Source: Erpobdella octoculata
Lineage: Eukaryota; Annelida; Clitellata; Hirudinida; Erpobdellidae
DNA length: 64,000 nt
Direction of reading: 5' to 3'
Assembly: GCA_963978895.1 (NCBI GenBank)
Contig: OZ022247.1
Span: 8,422,947-8,486,946 of the forward strand
Shown: piece by piece, positions 26,394-39,823 of the stretch
How positions within the stretch are numbered: position 1 is the stretch's first letter
Layout of the letters: each line of letters starts with the position of its first letter
Notes under the pieces: generated by a model
The model's input: only the letters and a program-made list of their open reading frames with translations
What the model was told of the DNA's origin: nothing
Databases searched by the model: none
Made by a program: the position numbers and the translations under genes

Positions 26394-29300
26394 TTATTTT
26401 AACGACTCGTCTTCCGATAACAAAATCGATTTGCAGATAATAGCTGGTTCAAAGTTCTCCTGAAAGATTAAACGAATTCATTGTTAGCAAAACAAATGAA
26501 ACTCGTTGTTTAAATAAATGAAATACAAATATATATCAGCTGATAATTTATATTAGTTAATAACTAACCGGTTCGTCATAAAAGAGTTTCTTTGCTGGAG
26601 TGCTAGTGACGAAATCGTAGTTGCGTCTTTTAAGTATCAAGTTCTGTTCACAAATGCAAAATTTTACAATTCCATTCGGTAATTTAAAATATCAAAACAA
26701 TAAGCCAATATTAAAAAGATCTAATAAAATGAAAACATACTTTTAAAGAAGAACATGCCATTCTACATGTATTTGGCGTTGAAGGCGTTGAAGGAGGGGC
26801 CGGTGTTAACATTTTATCAATCTTTGAGGAAAAAATTAAAATGTTAATTTTATAGGAACTAAAGTGGAAATAATAAATTAATTACTTCTTTCAAAAGTTT
26901 CGCCTTCCGAGCTGATTCGGGCATCTCAAAAACGCTCATCCTCAGTTCTTCGATGGCCTTCGACGTGTTCGTTGATTGGGCGGCCTCCATCGAAGCTTTT
27001 CTATCTGCGAATGTGTAGGAGGCTTGCAAGATGACGTCATCATCAATTTCATCTCTGCTTTTCATAAATCTCTGAAATGGAGCGAAATGGAATATTAATA
27101 CAATATGCAATGCGCTTCAGATTGGCATCGCGTGCCTCACAATAGTGATTACGAAACTCACCCTACTGACAGATTTACGTCCAGAAGCAACTTGAATATC
27201 TTCCGAATATTTAATCACATCCCCAATCCATTTCTCTGGATAATCAAACATTACAGACGAGTTGTTTATCATCAACACCACAATAACCTTCAACTTCTCA
27301 ACGGTTTCGTGCAAGCTTTTTGTTTCTATCTGTGTAGGTTTTTAATATTTTTTTATTATTAAAATATGAAATTTAATGTTCACAAAAGAACAGATTTGTT
27401 CGGATAATTATTACTAATTATTAGTACTTACCTGCTTCGGGATTAGAAAATGCGGCGTGAAAATGACGGAGAGATTATCAGCTGACATTCTATTTTGCTT
27501 CTCTAATGAGGCAACCTTATTCAACAGAGCGAGAAGATTTCGCAACAAAGTGACATTTTCTACTGGCAGAAGTTGATTTAAAAGTTGAAGGCACTGAATT
27601 TGCTTGGCTTCGTCTTTCATCTCTGGAAAATAACCGCAATTTAGCACACTTCTTGTTCATAATAACTTGCATTTTTAATTAATTTTGTATTCTTTATAAT
27701 GCAAACATGCCTGCTATTTGTTCGTAAGCGTTAAAATTTGTCTCCAATAGCAGCGGTTCGGGCAATTCTTTTAAGAACGTTTTCAAAACGGTAGCCACAT
27801 CGTTCAATTTGAACTGCGATGATTCAACGTTTGGAGCTCCCCCTTTGTTGGAGTCGAGTAGCTTTCTCAGCTGTCGCTGTCTTTCAGCACTTCCAGAAAT
27901 TCTAAAAATTCCCTCAACTTGACAGTCTGAAGTTAAATAAGTAAATTTAAAAAAAAATTAACAAGAAATGATTAAGTTGTAAGGTACCTAATTAACATAA
28001 CCGTTTCGTACCACCTCGAACTTGAATGAGTGCAAACACAAATCTCGCACTCAAACTCACAATGAGTCCATGCAAATATCAATGAAAATGAATTGTGCCT
28101 CGCCACACACACATCTGCTATGTTAGCGGAACAAAGCTCTCGAGAGGTTGGAAATAGAACGCACACTCCCACACGGACACAAACACATGTGAAACACATA
28201 ATTAAAACACTCTTTGTTCGCTTTTTGAAAAAACATATTACTAGAGTTATTTATTTATTTAAACTTCTGAACCCCCCATCCAAGTGTCAGCGAATGGGTG
28301 CTGAGCAATCCAGGAATGGTTTTAAAAGTGCACTAAGGGAGTTCGTGAGATACATAAACATGCCAGGCAGTTAATGACAGAAATGAGTTAAGACGTTCAG
28401 TAGCAGAAAAGTTATGAAAACAATCAGTAGAAATAAACAATTGGTCAGTTTTATGAAGAAATCATTCCCAATCTTATTCTTAATATTTATAAAGATATAT
28501 ATATGCTCACTTTCAGTTCTGGCGAGGTAGTCAATAAGCGGATTTATTCTTTCAAGAATGTCATCTGTGAGTCTAACTCCGAAGATCTTGTGAGTGTCTG
28601 CAAATAATAACTTCTTACGATTAGTCGAATTATTTATGCAACAACTTCAAAGAGAATGCGAACAGTCATAAAATTGAACATTTCCTTTGAAGTTAAGCAG
28701 CAGTGATTTTTATGAAGCCTACTAAATTGATACAGGAAGATCGTAAAAACGGAATCCCCGTAGATTTTTTTCTATTTTAGCCCTGAGATAGGAATTGTGA
28801 TGGTAGAATGAACAAGAAACTCGTCACTCTCGGGCATGCAAAGGATGTTGCAAACAGACAATTAGTAGTAAATAAGTAGTCACGTTATGTAAGACTATTC
28901 ATGAGATAAAATTATTCAGTGCTAAAAGGTTAATGCAGATCGTCGGGAAACTCGTTGCGTAATCAATATAAAAATGCCACTGTAGGTACTACTAATTGGC
29001 GCCATTTTTGAAAATTTGAATTATTATTTAAAGCGTGCTCAGAGTTAATCTCATGCGACGGACCAATGCACTTGTTTTTCACGGTCAGTTTTTCTTTTAA
29101 AAATTTGACCCTTCACACGGACAGAGACGAATCTACGGGAGATCTTTTGTGTGCAGTTGTCACGAAATGGAAGTGACAACTGCACGGGGGTTAATTTGAG
29201 AACACGCCCAACGTAGAAGTCAAAGGTGCAGCAGAGCTTCAGTCTGACTGTGTATGTGTGTGTGCGTGCAGGTGTTATTATATCCGTGAGCAATAATAAT

Positions 29301-29560
29301 TATCAGGCATGCTATTTGAAGATTTGAAATAACTTACTCATTGGGAAAATTTGTTTTAAAGTAATTTCAGAAGTTGTTTTTGGAATGCAGATGAATTTCT
29401 CGAGAAAACTGAGATCGACGAGGACGCTCAGGTGCATCATGACTACGTTCCTGTACTTTTCTGGGTTTTCATTCTTTAATCTCAAAAAGTTGGGATTACA
29501 ATTGAATACAGTTGATCGTCTTGAATGATTTTCAGGAGTGTAAGGTGGAGATGTATCCAT
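26394..29560 (-). CDS. ARHGAP19: ARHGAP19-type Rho GTPase-activating protein, complete
   Basis: Nine coding exons, high to low: 29338-29560, 28511-28597, 27711-27926, 27432-27622, 27162-27329, 26886-27071, 26741-26821, 26569-26643, 26394-26459. They join in phase into about 430 aa. The RhoGAP domain spans about residues 78-270: exon 3 has EGIFRISGS with the arginine finger at about Arg112, then NDVATVLKTFLKELPEPLL; exon 4 has RMSADNLSVIFTPH. The C-terminal segment has ELRMSVFEMPESARKAKLL, matching human ARHGAP19 (EALRELFQHVHDMPESAKKK), which settles the subfamily. Family role: accelerates GTP hydrolysis on RhoA, with a part in cytokinesis. Human ARHGAP19 is 494 aa; the tail here is shorter and ends with a TPAKK-containing basic stretch. 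Intron 3 fits only as GC-AG (27623-27710). Confidence 0.92.
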
Positions 29561-32500
29561 GTCGTCTGAAAAAAAATATAATTAAACTTAAAATTTAGAA
29601 TATTTTATACTTAGAATAAACATTTAAAACAGAAGCTGTTATTCACTTAAAACAAATGGGCCGTAAAAACCAGGGTAGTACCTATAATATAAATAATATC
29701 TTCAACAGATTTTATGGAGATTTTGCCAATTTGATCGTGAGAAAAAATCCGAGCTCGTCTATCAGAATATAACAATAACAATAACATATACAAAAGTCTG
29801 TCATATTTACGTATTTAAATTACAAATGCGTATACAAACAAACGTTTCTTTTTACAACAAACGTTTGAAGTACACAAGTCTAAAAATAGAATCCCAAATG
29901 ACAGATCAGGTACTCCACAAAGCAGAACATTAGAAGTTCATGTTCTTTGTATAAGCTGGCCGATTTAGTAAGCAGGCTCCTCCGCTCGACACAGCGAACA
30001 AAGAAAGAGTCTCAAAAGTGCCTCATTTATTCAACGCCATTTGTCCCACGTTCGCCTCGCATTTGTACCGGAGTAATTTAATACGCGGAAACTAATTCTT
30101 AGATATATATACAGAATGAGACTGTACTATATACTGAATATCTATAAAAGAACTTCAAACTAGACTTGAGGCACACCCCTTTTATGGTAGTCAAGATATG
30201 GAAATGGGTGTCATAAATATATTGAACATTAAAGGATCCATGAAAAGTTGAGATCGTGGGAGTGGTAGTGATCAACCCACCAAGATGAACACTTGAACGG
30301 GATTGATATGTCTATCAGGAATAGCAAGCAATCACTATTTCTTAGATATTTCCGCCAGAAAACCCCGATAATAATAAAGCAAATAAAGTTTAATAATTAA
30401 TTTACCATTATGAGTATTTACAAAGAAGTTAACAATGTTATTTCATAAACATTACTTTTCTTGAAGTGATTTCAAAATGCCCGCTTCTAATTGAAAACAG
30501 CACTAACCTTAACCTTAACCGCAAAAAGATTTACGAATGTGCTTAAGTCTTAAGTGCTACTTCACCACAGTACAGCAAGCAATGCTGCCATTATTATGCT
30601 GCATGCTCTTAGCGATTGTAAAATCCGTCTATCTACTCTATCTGATATTTAACAACTTTTAAATGGTATAGAATGCGATATTTAATTAAATGCTGTTAAA
30701 ACAACTGAATTGTCTGAATTAAAAGCTGCAATGTATAGAATTTATACTATAAATTGAATCATAGAAATAGCACCATAATTTAGCTATTACAACATCCGAA
30801 AGAGATTTATGTTGCAAAAAACAGTAAAAGTAATAAATACCAATTTTATCCAAATGATCAGACAGATGAGTATTCCAATTTTAAAGACCGGAGAATGATA
30901 AAACACACCCTATAATAAGTATAATAATATGCTTAACAAAATACAACTCGAATGCATTTGTGCTCCGTTGCATTCAGGCTAACGACATTATATATCCATT
31001 GTCGGTCGGATAGCCCTTGCTAATATGCCAGCTGTGATTGGACGGTGCTTGGAAACAAATTGGACGTTCCTTCAACTCATTTGCATATTAAATAACCAGG
31101 CATTGTGTCACAACCGTTGGATGAACTACTCTCATGGTGGTGGTCTTAATGGTAACGCCTATTAACGATGTACTCTTTGGTCATTCAGAAAAAAACAAAC
31201 ATACAATGGGACCATGATGAGTTTCTTTCATTCAGTATGTCGATTATTTTTTGCTCTTTTGTTTGAAAAGAGATTGAAAGAGTGACATGAATGTTCCATC
31301 ACGTTTCTGTGCCATAACATTAATGTAATCATTTATAGCCTGCTTGTTGGTCAGCTATGATGCACTGGAGTTTAATTGCGATTTGCCTCATTGAGTGCCA
31401 GTCAAATATTTCATGGTTGGACCACAGACAGGGGCAAAATCAATTGCAAGATAAGAACTTGGAGTCCGTATCGACGTGTCAAGTGACACTGGTTACCAAT
31501 CCATGCATGAAGCGCTGAAATGTAGCAGAAATGTATTGAAAAGTTCTCTCTTCGAAGTAACACTACGGAGTTCCTATTTGTCACATCTGAGCGGTTTCAA
31601 TAAAGTATTTATTATAAACATAATTATTCACATGTGTTTTATGATATTGCTTAATATTCAAATGAGTTGATGGACCGACGATGGAATAATCTCCTTATTT
31701 GAATTGTTGAGCAATCAAATGACACTCTGTGTTTTGAAGAAAATTTTACTGCTTGAGAAAACTTTATTAACTTTTACGCTTAATTCTTTTTAATCTGTTT
31801 ATTAGAGTTGTTCTTGTTAAAAATGAAAGATGAGCACATTCTCTGTAATTTAGTATGTTTATTATGCAATTCCTAATCTCTAGTACTCTTGTGCTACAAC
31901 ATCAATAACATCCGCCATATAAACATATGAACTGTCACACAGTTCTTCTCTGTCTCGTCTCAAACTACATTTGATATGCTTGTAATCTATCCCATGAGTA
32001 TTCCATCCATTATGATCTACTGTCTATTCCTAACTTGTTTTCAAAGAACTTGGAAATAATCTACCATCTAACAGATTTACTAATCTTCAAAGAACCAGCT
32101 AGATGAGACAAATATAAGAACGGTAGCCTACATGTAATTCAATTTAGAGATGTACAATTTACAGTGTCCAGCTTTCCTATAAACTTTTTTGTGCGTTTGC
32201 TTTTCATATCGATAAACAATATTAATTTTTCCCGAAGCTTAGTAGAACCACATTACTAATTTCCAACCGCTTGCTACATTAGCATGTTGTGCAATTCCAT
32301 GCGTAATATGTAAAACAAAGGCACTCAATTATATTAGGTTATCCAGTGATCTGCAATTAACCCTCAATTTAATTCAACACAAGTTACGTAATATCTTATA
32401 TTGAAACGAATTTCTGAATACAATAGTTTATAGGAGCCTACTGCAAAGTTAAGGATCCCAATTTCAACCTTATGGGAGCCAACTTCAACATCAAGGGGTG

Positions 32501-35500
32501 GGGGTCCCACTTCAAAGTCAGGGAGACGGACATCACCCGCCTACCCTTCAGAAATGACGTCCCTGTTTGACAAAGGTAAAATGTAATGAAAAGTGAAAAG
32601 GTTGGTGGGCTGAAGGCCTTCCATACGTTGATCATTGAAATTTTATCAGGGAATGTGGCCATCTTGTCATTCATAAACAGCCTCCTGCAATTTTGGTTGA
32701 TTTTCGACCCCATTCTTCTTTGTCAATTTGTCACCAAATGAAATCAGAAGTTTTCTTTAATATGACGTCAAAATATTGTTATTACAAAACCGAAATAAAG
32801 TTTTGTGCTTCCAGAAATCTTCCAGTGAAATGAAACTAAATAAATAAGCAAAATAATACAATTAAAAAAGAAATGTTTGCGATGTCACATTTCGCAACAA
32901 CTTCTCATCCATCCACACACAAGTCACATACTACAGCGCCATAAACCTTTTCCACTGGTCACAGCTGAACAAATATCACCATCTCGGGTAATACAGAGTC
33001 ACAGTCTCTTTAATTCTGATTTAAAAAATTAGACACTTTGAATTATATACCAGTAATTGAATTAATTAAATTGTACATGTATAGCCTATTAGGACAAGTA
33101 GGTAATTAGTGATCTTTTCTCAATACTTCTCGGATGTATTAACTGATAACTAGTTTAGTAACTGTACTTTTATTAACTTATTACAGTGTGTCGTTTTAAT
33201 TTCAATGTTAATTAAAATTTATCTTTTAACTCTAATCGAATTTTTGGTCATAACAATTTGCTTTTAGTTTTACTTCACCATGTATTTTTTTCAAATGTGA
33301 TTAAACTTAATTACGGATATTTATGCGAACAAAAAAGCGACGTCAAATGACTTAACAGAGAGATAATTATTATGGCACCTACGAGGGCTATAATTAGAAC
33401 GAGTTCATTCAAATCGCCAACATCCTCCTCTCAGCATGTACACATCAGAGAACCACCCACAGTTCAACTACCTACTACGTCGTATCTCTAATAAACGTAT
33501 AATGGTCATTTTTCACTTGAAAGGAGCCGTTTAAATATTTCCACTTATTGTTAAGCGCAATGAAGGCATATAAATATTACAAGTCTATTAACCTAGTGAA
33601 AATTCCGACTTTGTTCTAAGGAGTTTATTATAGGCATGTTTTCGCATCCCATCTGCACGTTGGAAGAGTTACGAAACAGATGTGATGTCGATAAATATTG
33701 TTTCATCATTGTCACCTTCAACTTTAGTCAACGAAGAGCAGTTCTGTTCGAACATGCTGTGAAGTTTAACGGTTGACACATATGCATAACAGCGACGCCA
33801 TACAAATAATCGGCTAATCAAGTGCTAATATGTAGCATGTTCGTTCAAATGAATGTATGTAAACCGCAAAGAAGGAAATAAAATATTTCCACTATTCAAA
33901 CAGCTTCAGAATAACTAACAACTAATGACATTGGTCGGTCATTTAAGTTATGAAATTCAAATTTTTCTGCTCACATAGGTACGTCTTGTCTATGTATATA
34001 TGCGCATATGCATGAACCATGGACTTCTATATAAATAGCACTATATTATATATAGGTCCATGCAAGAACCCACAATCAAATTACAAGCGCTCGCGTCACG
34101 TGACAAGAGGTCAAAGGACATGTCAGTAGGCAGATGACCTTCGCCTTTAGGGGTGTGTGAGGAGGTAAAGAAGGAATGCTTATTAAAGAGGACAAGTTGA
34201 AGTGTGCACAGTAACGTGTTCTAATGTCGTTTCTTTACAAGACATCTATTATTTTTAAAAACTTTTATTTAGGTTACAATCTCTGTTTGTGTGTGTGTGG
34301 CTTTCTCTGTAGGCAAATCTTGCAAGTAAAATATAACCAGCTTTTTGACTAGCTAGGAAGCTGAAACTTTCAGCATATCTCTATATTGGATGACAATACA
34401 TGATTCAATTGAGAAAAAAAACGTAATTTAACATCTTTCGTATACATACACACATACACACATTGAGTGTATTTAAAATCAAAGTTTGTGTTAAAAAACT
34501 CGTTTTTTCCTTTAATTGTTTTAACATCGAAAAGAAACGAAATAGTTTTATCGTTTATTTATCAACAGTTCAATAGATATCACTGTACGTAGACGTTCAA
34601 GAATATTTAATTTTATTAATTTTATATTACAAGTTCAACGAGACACATCAAACACTGGGCGAGAAGTTTAAAAACCAAAGAAGAATTGCATAAACAGTGA
34701 AGTCGTAAAATGTCTTTCAGGTCAAAAGGAGGAGGAGGGAACTGGAAGTCATAAAATTTGCAGGTTGAGACAATCGTGGAAATGAGGTCAGCTATCCGCT
34801 GTAGGTATATGAACGGTCCATTTGCGAATGAGGTTAGGACGGATGTAAATGGATTGTTCTAAAAATAGACAACTAAGGAATACCTCATTGTGCACTTGTG
34901 TGATAGTTTGACCTCAATTGCGAAACTTCGGGTCGTTAAAAAGGAATGAAACACGACCAAAGGGCGAGATGTCCAATCAGAGTATTTGCAGGGATTGCAG
35001 GCTGTACTATATTTAGTCACTATTTAGCAAGGTGCGATCTGAAATTTCGGCACAAATGGACTATCTTTAGAGTGTGCATGTCATGTCTAGGCAAGAATTA
35101 CATATGAAGACGATAACCTCGGAGTAGAAGTCCATCTACGCTACTCACTCTTTCATTAAACAACAACCCTTTGGGGCCAGGACATAATAATTTTCATGGA
35201 ATGCTTTTGAAATTCTACCAAATCGGAACGTTTGTTTTTATTCGCCATAAATACATGCATTTTAAACAATTCCATTTGATGACGAGAAAAAGATACAAAA
35301 CAGTCACACTGAAGCACCTGTAACGGTACTCACAATTTCATCAGTGGTTATGTTGATAAATATGATTGTAATCGATATCTTTTAAAACGTCTCTAGATAG
35401 TTCGTACGACACCCCTGGAGAAATAGCATCTTTAATTCTGTTTAGTTACAGAGTGTGAATAACAGAAACCTGCTTTGGTTTTGGTATTGGCTTGTGAGTT

Positions 35501-36481
35501 AACTAAGAAATAATAAACTCTCTTAAGCAGCTTCAAATTACAGTAAGAAACCCATCGATTGTAATTTGCAACCACCGTTACAGAGTCGTATAACAAGGAC
35601 AGGCGTTTAATCTGCGGAAGATTAAAGATATCCCATCCGTAGCACTTAAATATATTCGCACGGAAAACACCTAGCAAGCTAGAAGCATTTCTTCAAAGAA
35701 GATTCTGTTCACTTTCCACATTCGAAGCTGCACTACTTCGCAAATCACATGTGTAAATTAATATTCATAAATATACAATCAAAAGGCGCCATTATATCAA
35801 AATCAAGCGATCACTAGCCCCTTTTTTCAGAGGCAAATACAGGATTAGTAAAAGGAGGCATCCAAAAAGTTGAGAAGGAAAAGTTTTTTTTCAATTTCTT
35901 GTTAGATTTATAAGTTTTAAGTCTTAACATATACTTTTGGTCAAGGTTTTTCAATTCAAAAATAAACTTCTATTACAGTTCTTAGCAGACTAGTAAAGTT
36001 TGTTGAATTTACTGATCAATACTAATCATTATTGTAGTGAAATTCTTTACAATACAGGATATACCATAATAAAGCATGATCAGCGGGACATGCAATCATG
36101 GTGCCCCTCAATGCGACTAAAACTCAGCCCATAATGAAAACAAGTTTAAAAAATATTTCTGCAGAAGACATTTATACATAAGAATATATTTTAAATTTTA
36201 TTGTTTAAAAAATCTTCTAAAAGATTTTAAAAAAATGTTTATTTTAACTTTTTTATTTTTAAATTCCTTATATTAAATATTAGCAAAGAGTAATGAGAGG
36301 TATCTCTTATGCTAGGGTTTTTGCGCCCGGGGACAAGGTCTAACAAATGCGCTCCTAGAAATTCCCACCTGTAAACGTTTCCTCTAAAAATAGTTGATGA
36401 CCAGTGGTGGAGTTCCAAACAATTTCTAAAACATCATGCACTTTTGTTTTCAACAATATCTAATAACTGAGGGGTAGTCGT
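29561..36481. other. Intergenic region, no recognised genes
   Basis: The right flank of ARHGAP19-like exon 1 should hold its promoter; no specific element is clear. The remainder is AT-rich sequence without recognisable coding motifs on either strand. Visible structure is limited to the transposon-like block at 32430-32575, a partial inverted repeat near 34018-34066 (CATGGACTTCTATATA / TATATAGGTCCATG), and a GC-richer patch at 36300-36370. Confidence 0.4.
32430..32575. repeat. Interspersed repeat with GGAGCC..ACTTCAA.. units
   Basis: Short irregular units of the form GGGAGCCAACTTCAACATCA and GTCCCACTTCAAAGTCAGGG follow one another here, ending in ATGACGTCCCTGTTTG. The same arrangement, with CCACTTTAAAATCA, AATTTCAAAGTCAAGAGG, GCCTACTTCAAAATCG and TATGACGTCTTTGTTT, lies inside the hAT element at 61458-63222. 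The two are probably copies of one element. Confidence 0.55.
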
Positions 36482-36558
36482 CAGTGGCGGCGATTTAGCA
36501 AAACCTTGGGGGGGGGCGAAGATATTTTAAATTTAACCTGGAGAATCTTAAAACTCAA

Positions 36559-36628
<70 letters not shown>

Positions 36629-36866
36629 GAGACTAAAGATCATAAGAGCTCGATCGGATGGACCGAAGGCACTACAAGATTGAAAAATATTAGCAGAAAT
36701 ATATGATATAACTAAGTAGATATAATTCAAAATGTATGAAAAATACTACGTTTATCAACTAATCTAAATACTCAGGCATGAGTGAGCTAATAAAAATTTT
36801 TGTGTGTGGACAAAATCTTTGGGGGGGAGCCGTCGCCCCCCAGCCCCCCCCCAATCGCCGCCTCTG
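36482..36866. mobile_element. hAT-type MITE with internal AT array
   Basis: Left end CAGTGGCGGCGATT and right end (reverse complement) CAGAGGCGGCGATT match at 13 of 14 bases. Both sides carry a perfect 8-bp duplication, GTAGTCGT (36474-36481 and 36867-36874). The element is 385 bp, has G-rich/C-rich subterminal runs and no coding capacity; an AT dinucleotide array occupies 36561-36625. Its interior (GATCGGATGGACCGAAGGCA, GATTGAAAAATATTAGCAG) is shared with the element at 39824-40976. Confidence 0.92.
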
Positions 36867-37059
36867 GTAGTCGTAAATTCTTTTCTAAAAATGTTGGCTC
36901 CCCTTCTTCCTTCTAAAAGCCTTTTGGACTTTGGCGATCCTTCCAAATGGCGCCCGGGACGGAACATGTGTTCATCCTTTTATTTTTTAATAAAATTTGA
37001 AGACTGTTTTGGCTGAATTTCCAGCCCGTTTGGCCCAATTTTTATGGCGTTTTTTTGTT

Positions 37060-37657
37060 CGAGTCTGGGAATCACTCCCTGGAGCCAGCTCGTGATTCTA
37101 GGAGCCTATTGTAACCCAATGCCCTCCAATCTGTAATAAATTCTTCTTGTAGCTTTTAAATGGCATCAATATAGTCCTCACCACTAAATGGCGTGTCCAC
37201 ATCCACAAATACTTGCATGCTGGGAAATGGCAGAGATTTTTCTGAGAACGCTGGGCTTTCAATAAAATAAGTTTTGTGGAAAATGTTCTCACAGTGTCAT
37301 AGGCAGCACTGACAAGCTGTTCCTGACCTTTTAACTTCTTGGATAATGCAATGCGGAGCAACAGCCTCCTATTCGAACTAGTCTTTGCATGCTTCCTTGA
37401 AAAATGGTGTTGCCTTGTTAGACATGTTTTAAGACCGCGGTGCTCTCTCTTTTGTATTTTACATATTCCACAGCGTGCCTAGTTGTGTAATAACGTGTAA
37501 TGTTATATTTTTGTGCACCGTAACTTTCTCTGTGCAAATACGACACGTTGGGGTACCCATGTTCTCAATAAATAAAATCACTTTCCCACTTTTCTTGAAA
37601 TGTTTTGTGCTCGTCTGCAATCTTTCTCTTCTTCGGAGGCTTTGAAAAAGACATGGC
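37060..37657 (-). pseudogene. BED-type hAT transposase, broken N-terminal part
   Basis: From ATG at 37654 the minus strand reads MSFSKPPKKRKIADEHKTFQ, a stop in frame, then YNITRYYTTRHAVEYVKYK, matching the BED-finger N-terminus of GTF2IRD2/ZBED-like hAT proteins (K.YN..RHY.TKHA). Further on, VDVDTPFSGEDYIDAI, a stop, and KLQEEF match the middle of the same family; the element at 55375-56303 has DADTPFSSENYIDVIGKLQ at the corresponding place. Stops and frame shifts make it a pseudogene. A younger hAT (37664-38801) interrupts it just upstream of the start codon. Confidence 0.75.
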
Positions 37658-37663
37658 GGGGGC

Positions 37664-38801
37664 CAGGCGCAGTCTCAGGATTTTCTGGTGGGGGGATGAT
37701 ACATTTATTTTTTATTGGGAGTCTTATGTTGTATTCATTTTTTTTAGATTTTAAAGCAATTTTCAAGTAATGGGTGTGTTGTAAGAAAATTGCGATTTTG
37801 AGCATAAGAAATGTTTATGTTTTTATTCAATCTCCATACAAATACAATACATAATAACATTCATAACGTACCCTTATAAAAAAAAAAAACAATTCTTTCG
37901 CAAAGGCGCGCAGTTCATCAACATATCCTAATCAAAAAACTTATTAAAAAGATGTCTTTAGCCTACTTTCAACTTGTTTAATGTCTATAGAGTGACTAAC
38001 ATGCACTCTCCTTCAACCTCAGTAATCGCAAATGCAATATTCAAAGAGTGTTAAGTTTGAAACGAAAATTTGACAGTTTTGTTGATCAAGCTCGACTCAA
38101 ATGTATTTTCGTTCGTCGATAATTTGATAGAACAAGTAAATAAATGACAATCCTGTTGTTCAGGGTTTGAAGTTTGGCTAGAACCATTACATTCTCAATG
38201 CTCAGTGGGTGCCGATTTAAAAAATTAAGTAATTTTAATGAAGTTGCTGCAGCGCATTTTTTTGCTGGAAGTTTAAGATTTTTGCTTGACATCTTCAACA
38301 CAATAATTAGAGTTTGTGCAGTTAAATTGGTAAAACAAATATTAATTTATGAAAAGCAAATTAAGTACTTTACCACCTTTAGGCTTCACAGAAAACAATG
38401 GGTATTTTCCCTTTTCAATTAATATTGGTATAAGGAAAAACTAGTGTTTTAAACTCGCACAAACTCAATTTTTCTTAAAAAAAATTTTTTTAACGATTAA
38501 CGCAAGGAAACAACGAAGAATAGAAAACCCGAATGAGAATCGCCTTAGCTGATATCTTCATTTATAAGCCGCTAGTTGGCAGGACATAATCACCTTCGGT
38601 TGGTCAAGCATCTTACTTAGGTATAGTAATGAGATATTAATTCCGCATTGCTGATGCCCGCAGATTTTCTATCTAGTTTAAATAGATATTTAGTGTTTGG
38701 CGGGGGTTGTTCGGTGTACGTTTAACTTTATTTATTTATTTAAACAAAATTGAGCTCTGAGGCTGGTGGGGGATGCATCCCCAATGGTAGGACAGCGCCT
38801 G
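37664..38801. mobile_element. hAT transposon nested in an older hAT
   Basis: Left end CAGGCGCAGTCTC and right end (reverse complement) CAGGCGCTGTCCT, with a perfect 8-bp target duplication GCGGGGGC at 37656-37663 and 38802-38809. It is 1138 bp. Minus-strand open frames (for example 38086-38301) show no recognised transposase motif, so it is non-autonomous or badly degraded. Confidence 0.88.
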
Positions 38802-38862
38802 GCGGGGGCTGGGTGAAAAGAATTTTTTTTAATGATATATGTAATAACAGTTTCTTTAATTA

Positions 38863-38900
38863 CTAGCTGCATGGGAACCCAGTGTTGTCCGTACTTTTTA
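38863..38900 (-). mobile_element. Helitron 3' terminus, reverse orientation
   Basis: On the minus strand the sequence reads GGACAACACTGGGTTCCC, ATGCAG, CTAG and then T. This resembles the GGGTAACCCCGCTAG end of the Helitron at 47896-47899. The element would extend to the right; its other end was not located. Confidence 0.4.
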
Positions 38901-39612
38901 ATGAATACCTGACGATTATTCTAATTAGCAAGTTCTAAAAATTGTAAATGTTTTATTAATTTATTCGGTTACAAAAGAAAAACAATCTTTTAGAAAAAAA
39001 TTAAAATTAATTCGCCAAAAAACATTGTAGGGGAGATGGGGGCTTTTGATCTCTTTTGAGGTTTTTTGGCGATAACAGTCAAGCCGTTCAAAAAATCTAC
39101 TTTTTTTTTGTTAATTACAGAGAGGAACATCTCTTCTATGTATTCAATTAAGTTTGACATTTTATAATGTAAGAGAACTATTTTTAAATTGAACTTTGGT
39201 GCAAGCCCTAAAAAAGATCAAAGTGCCCCGCATATGGGGCACTATGATCCCCCCCATGGGGCACGTTGATCCTAGGTAAAATTCAGTACGATCCCACATC
39301 CAGTTCTCTCAAAAAACACATGAAAACAGGTATAATAGCTTTTATTAATAATAATAATCATTAAAGTTATATAAATTCAACACATGTTAGGAAAAATGGA
39401 TAAATCTTCTGCAAAGACCAAGTGACGACTGGCTCGAGCAGTCCCGCCATGATGAATTGGGTCTGGAAGTTAACAAACAATATCATCCTTTTCAAAACCA
39501 GAAAGGAAATAGGCATTAAAACAAAACAACAGCTACATTGTTAAGTAATAAGTAAACATATTTACATTAAAAAACATTTCCAACTAGTTTTAAAAATATT
39601 TAATTTTTTTAT
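38901..39612. other. Intergenic, transposon-like non-coding DNA
   Basis: Contains GGGGAGATGGGGGCTTTTGATC near 39032 and a matching cluster near 39225-39275 (GTGCCCCGCATATGGGGCAC, ATGATCCCCCCCATGGGGCA), probably the two ends of a decayed element with GGGGCA-type subterminal repeats. No gene seen. Confidence 0.35.
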
Positions 39613-39725
39613 TTTTCTTCGTTATCGTCATGGTGGGCCGCACTGGCATTTAACTTTGATATCAAAGTGGGGGACCACAAAATATAATCCAGCGGACCGC
39701 AATTGGCCCGCGTGTATGAGACCAC
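39613..39725 (-). mobile_element. hAT terminal fragment (same family as 55375-56303)
   Basis: GGTGGGCCGCACTGGCATTT, AACTTTGATATCAAAGTGGG, CAATTGGCCCGCG and TGAGACCACTG correspond step by step to 56223-56303. Only this end is present. Confidence 0.75.
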
Positions 39726-39823
39726 TGATTTAAACAAATGACAAATTGTTGTCGTGCATTTACAGAAACAGGGACGTCAATTGGGGACAGGGAGAATTTT
39801 TCTCTGACTGACTCTGACGACGT

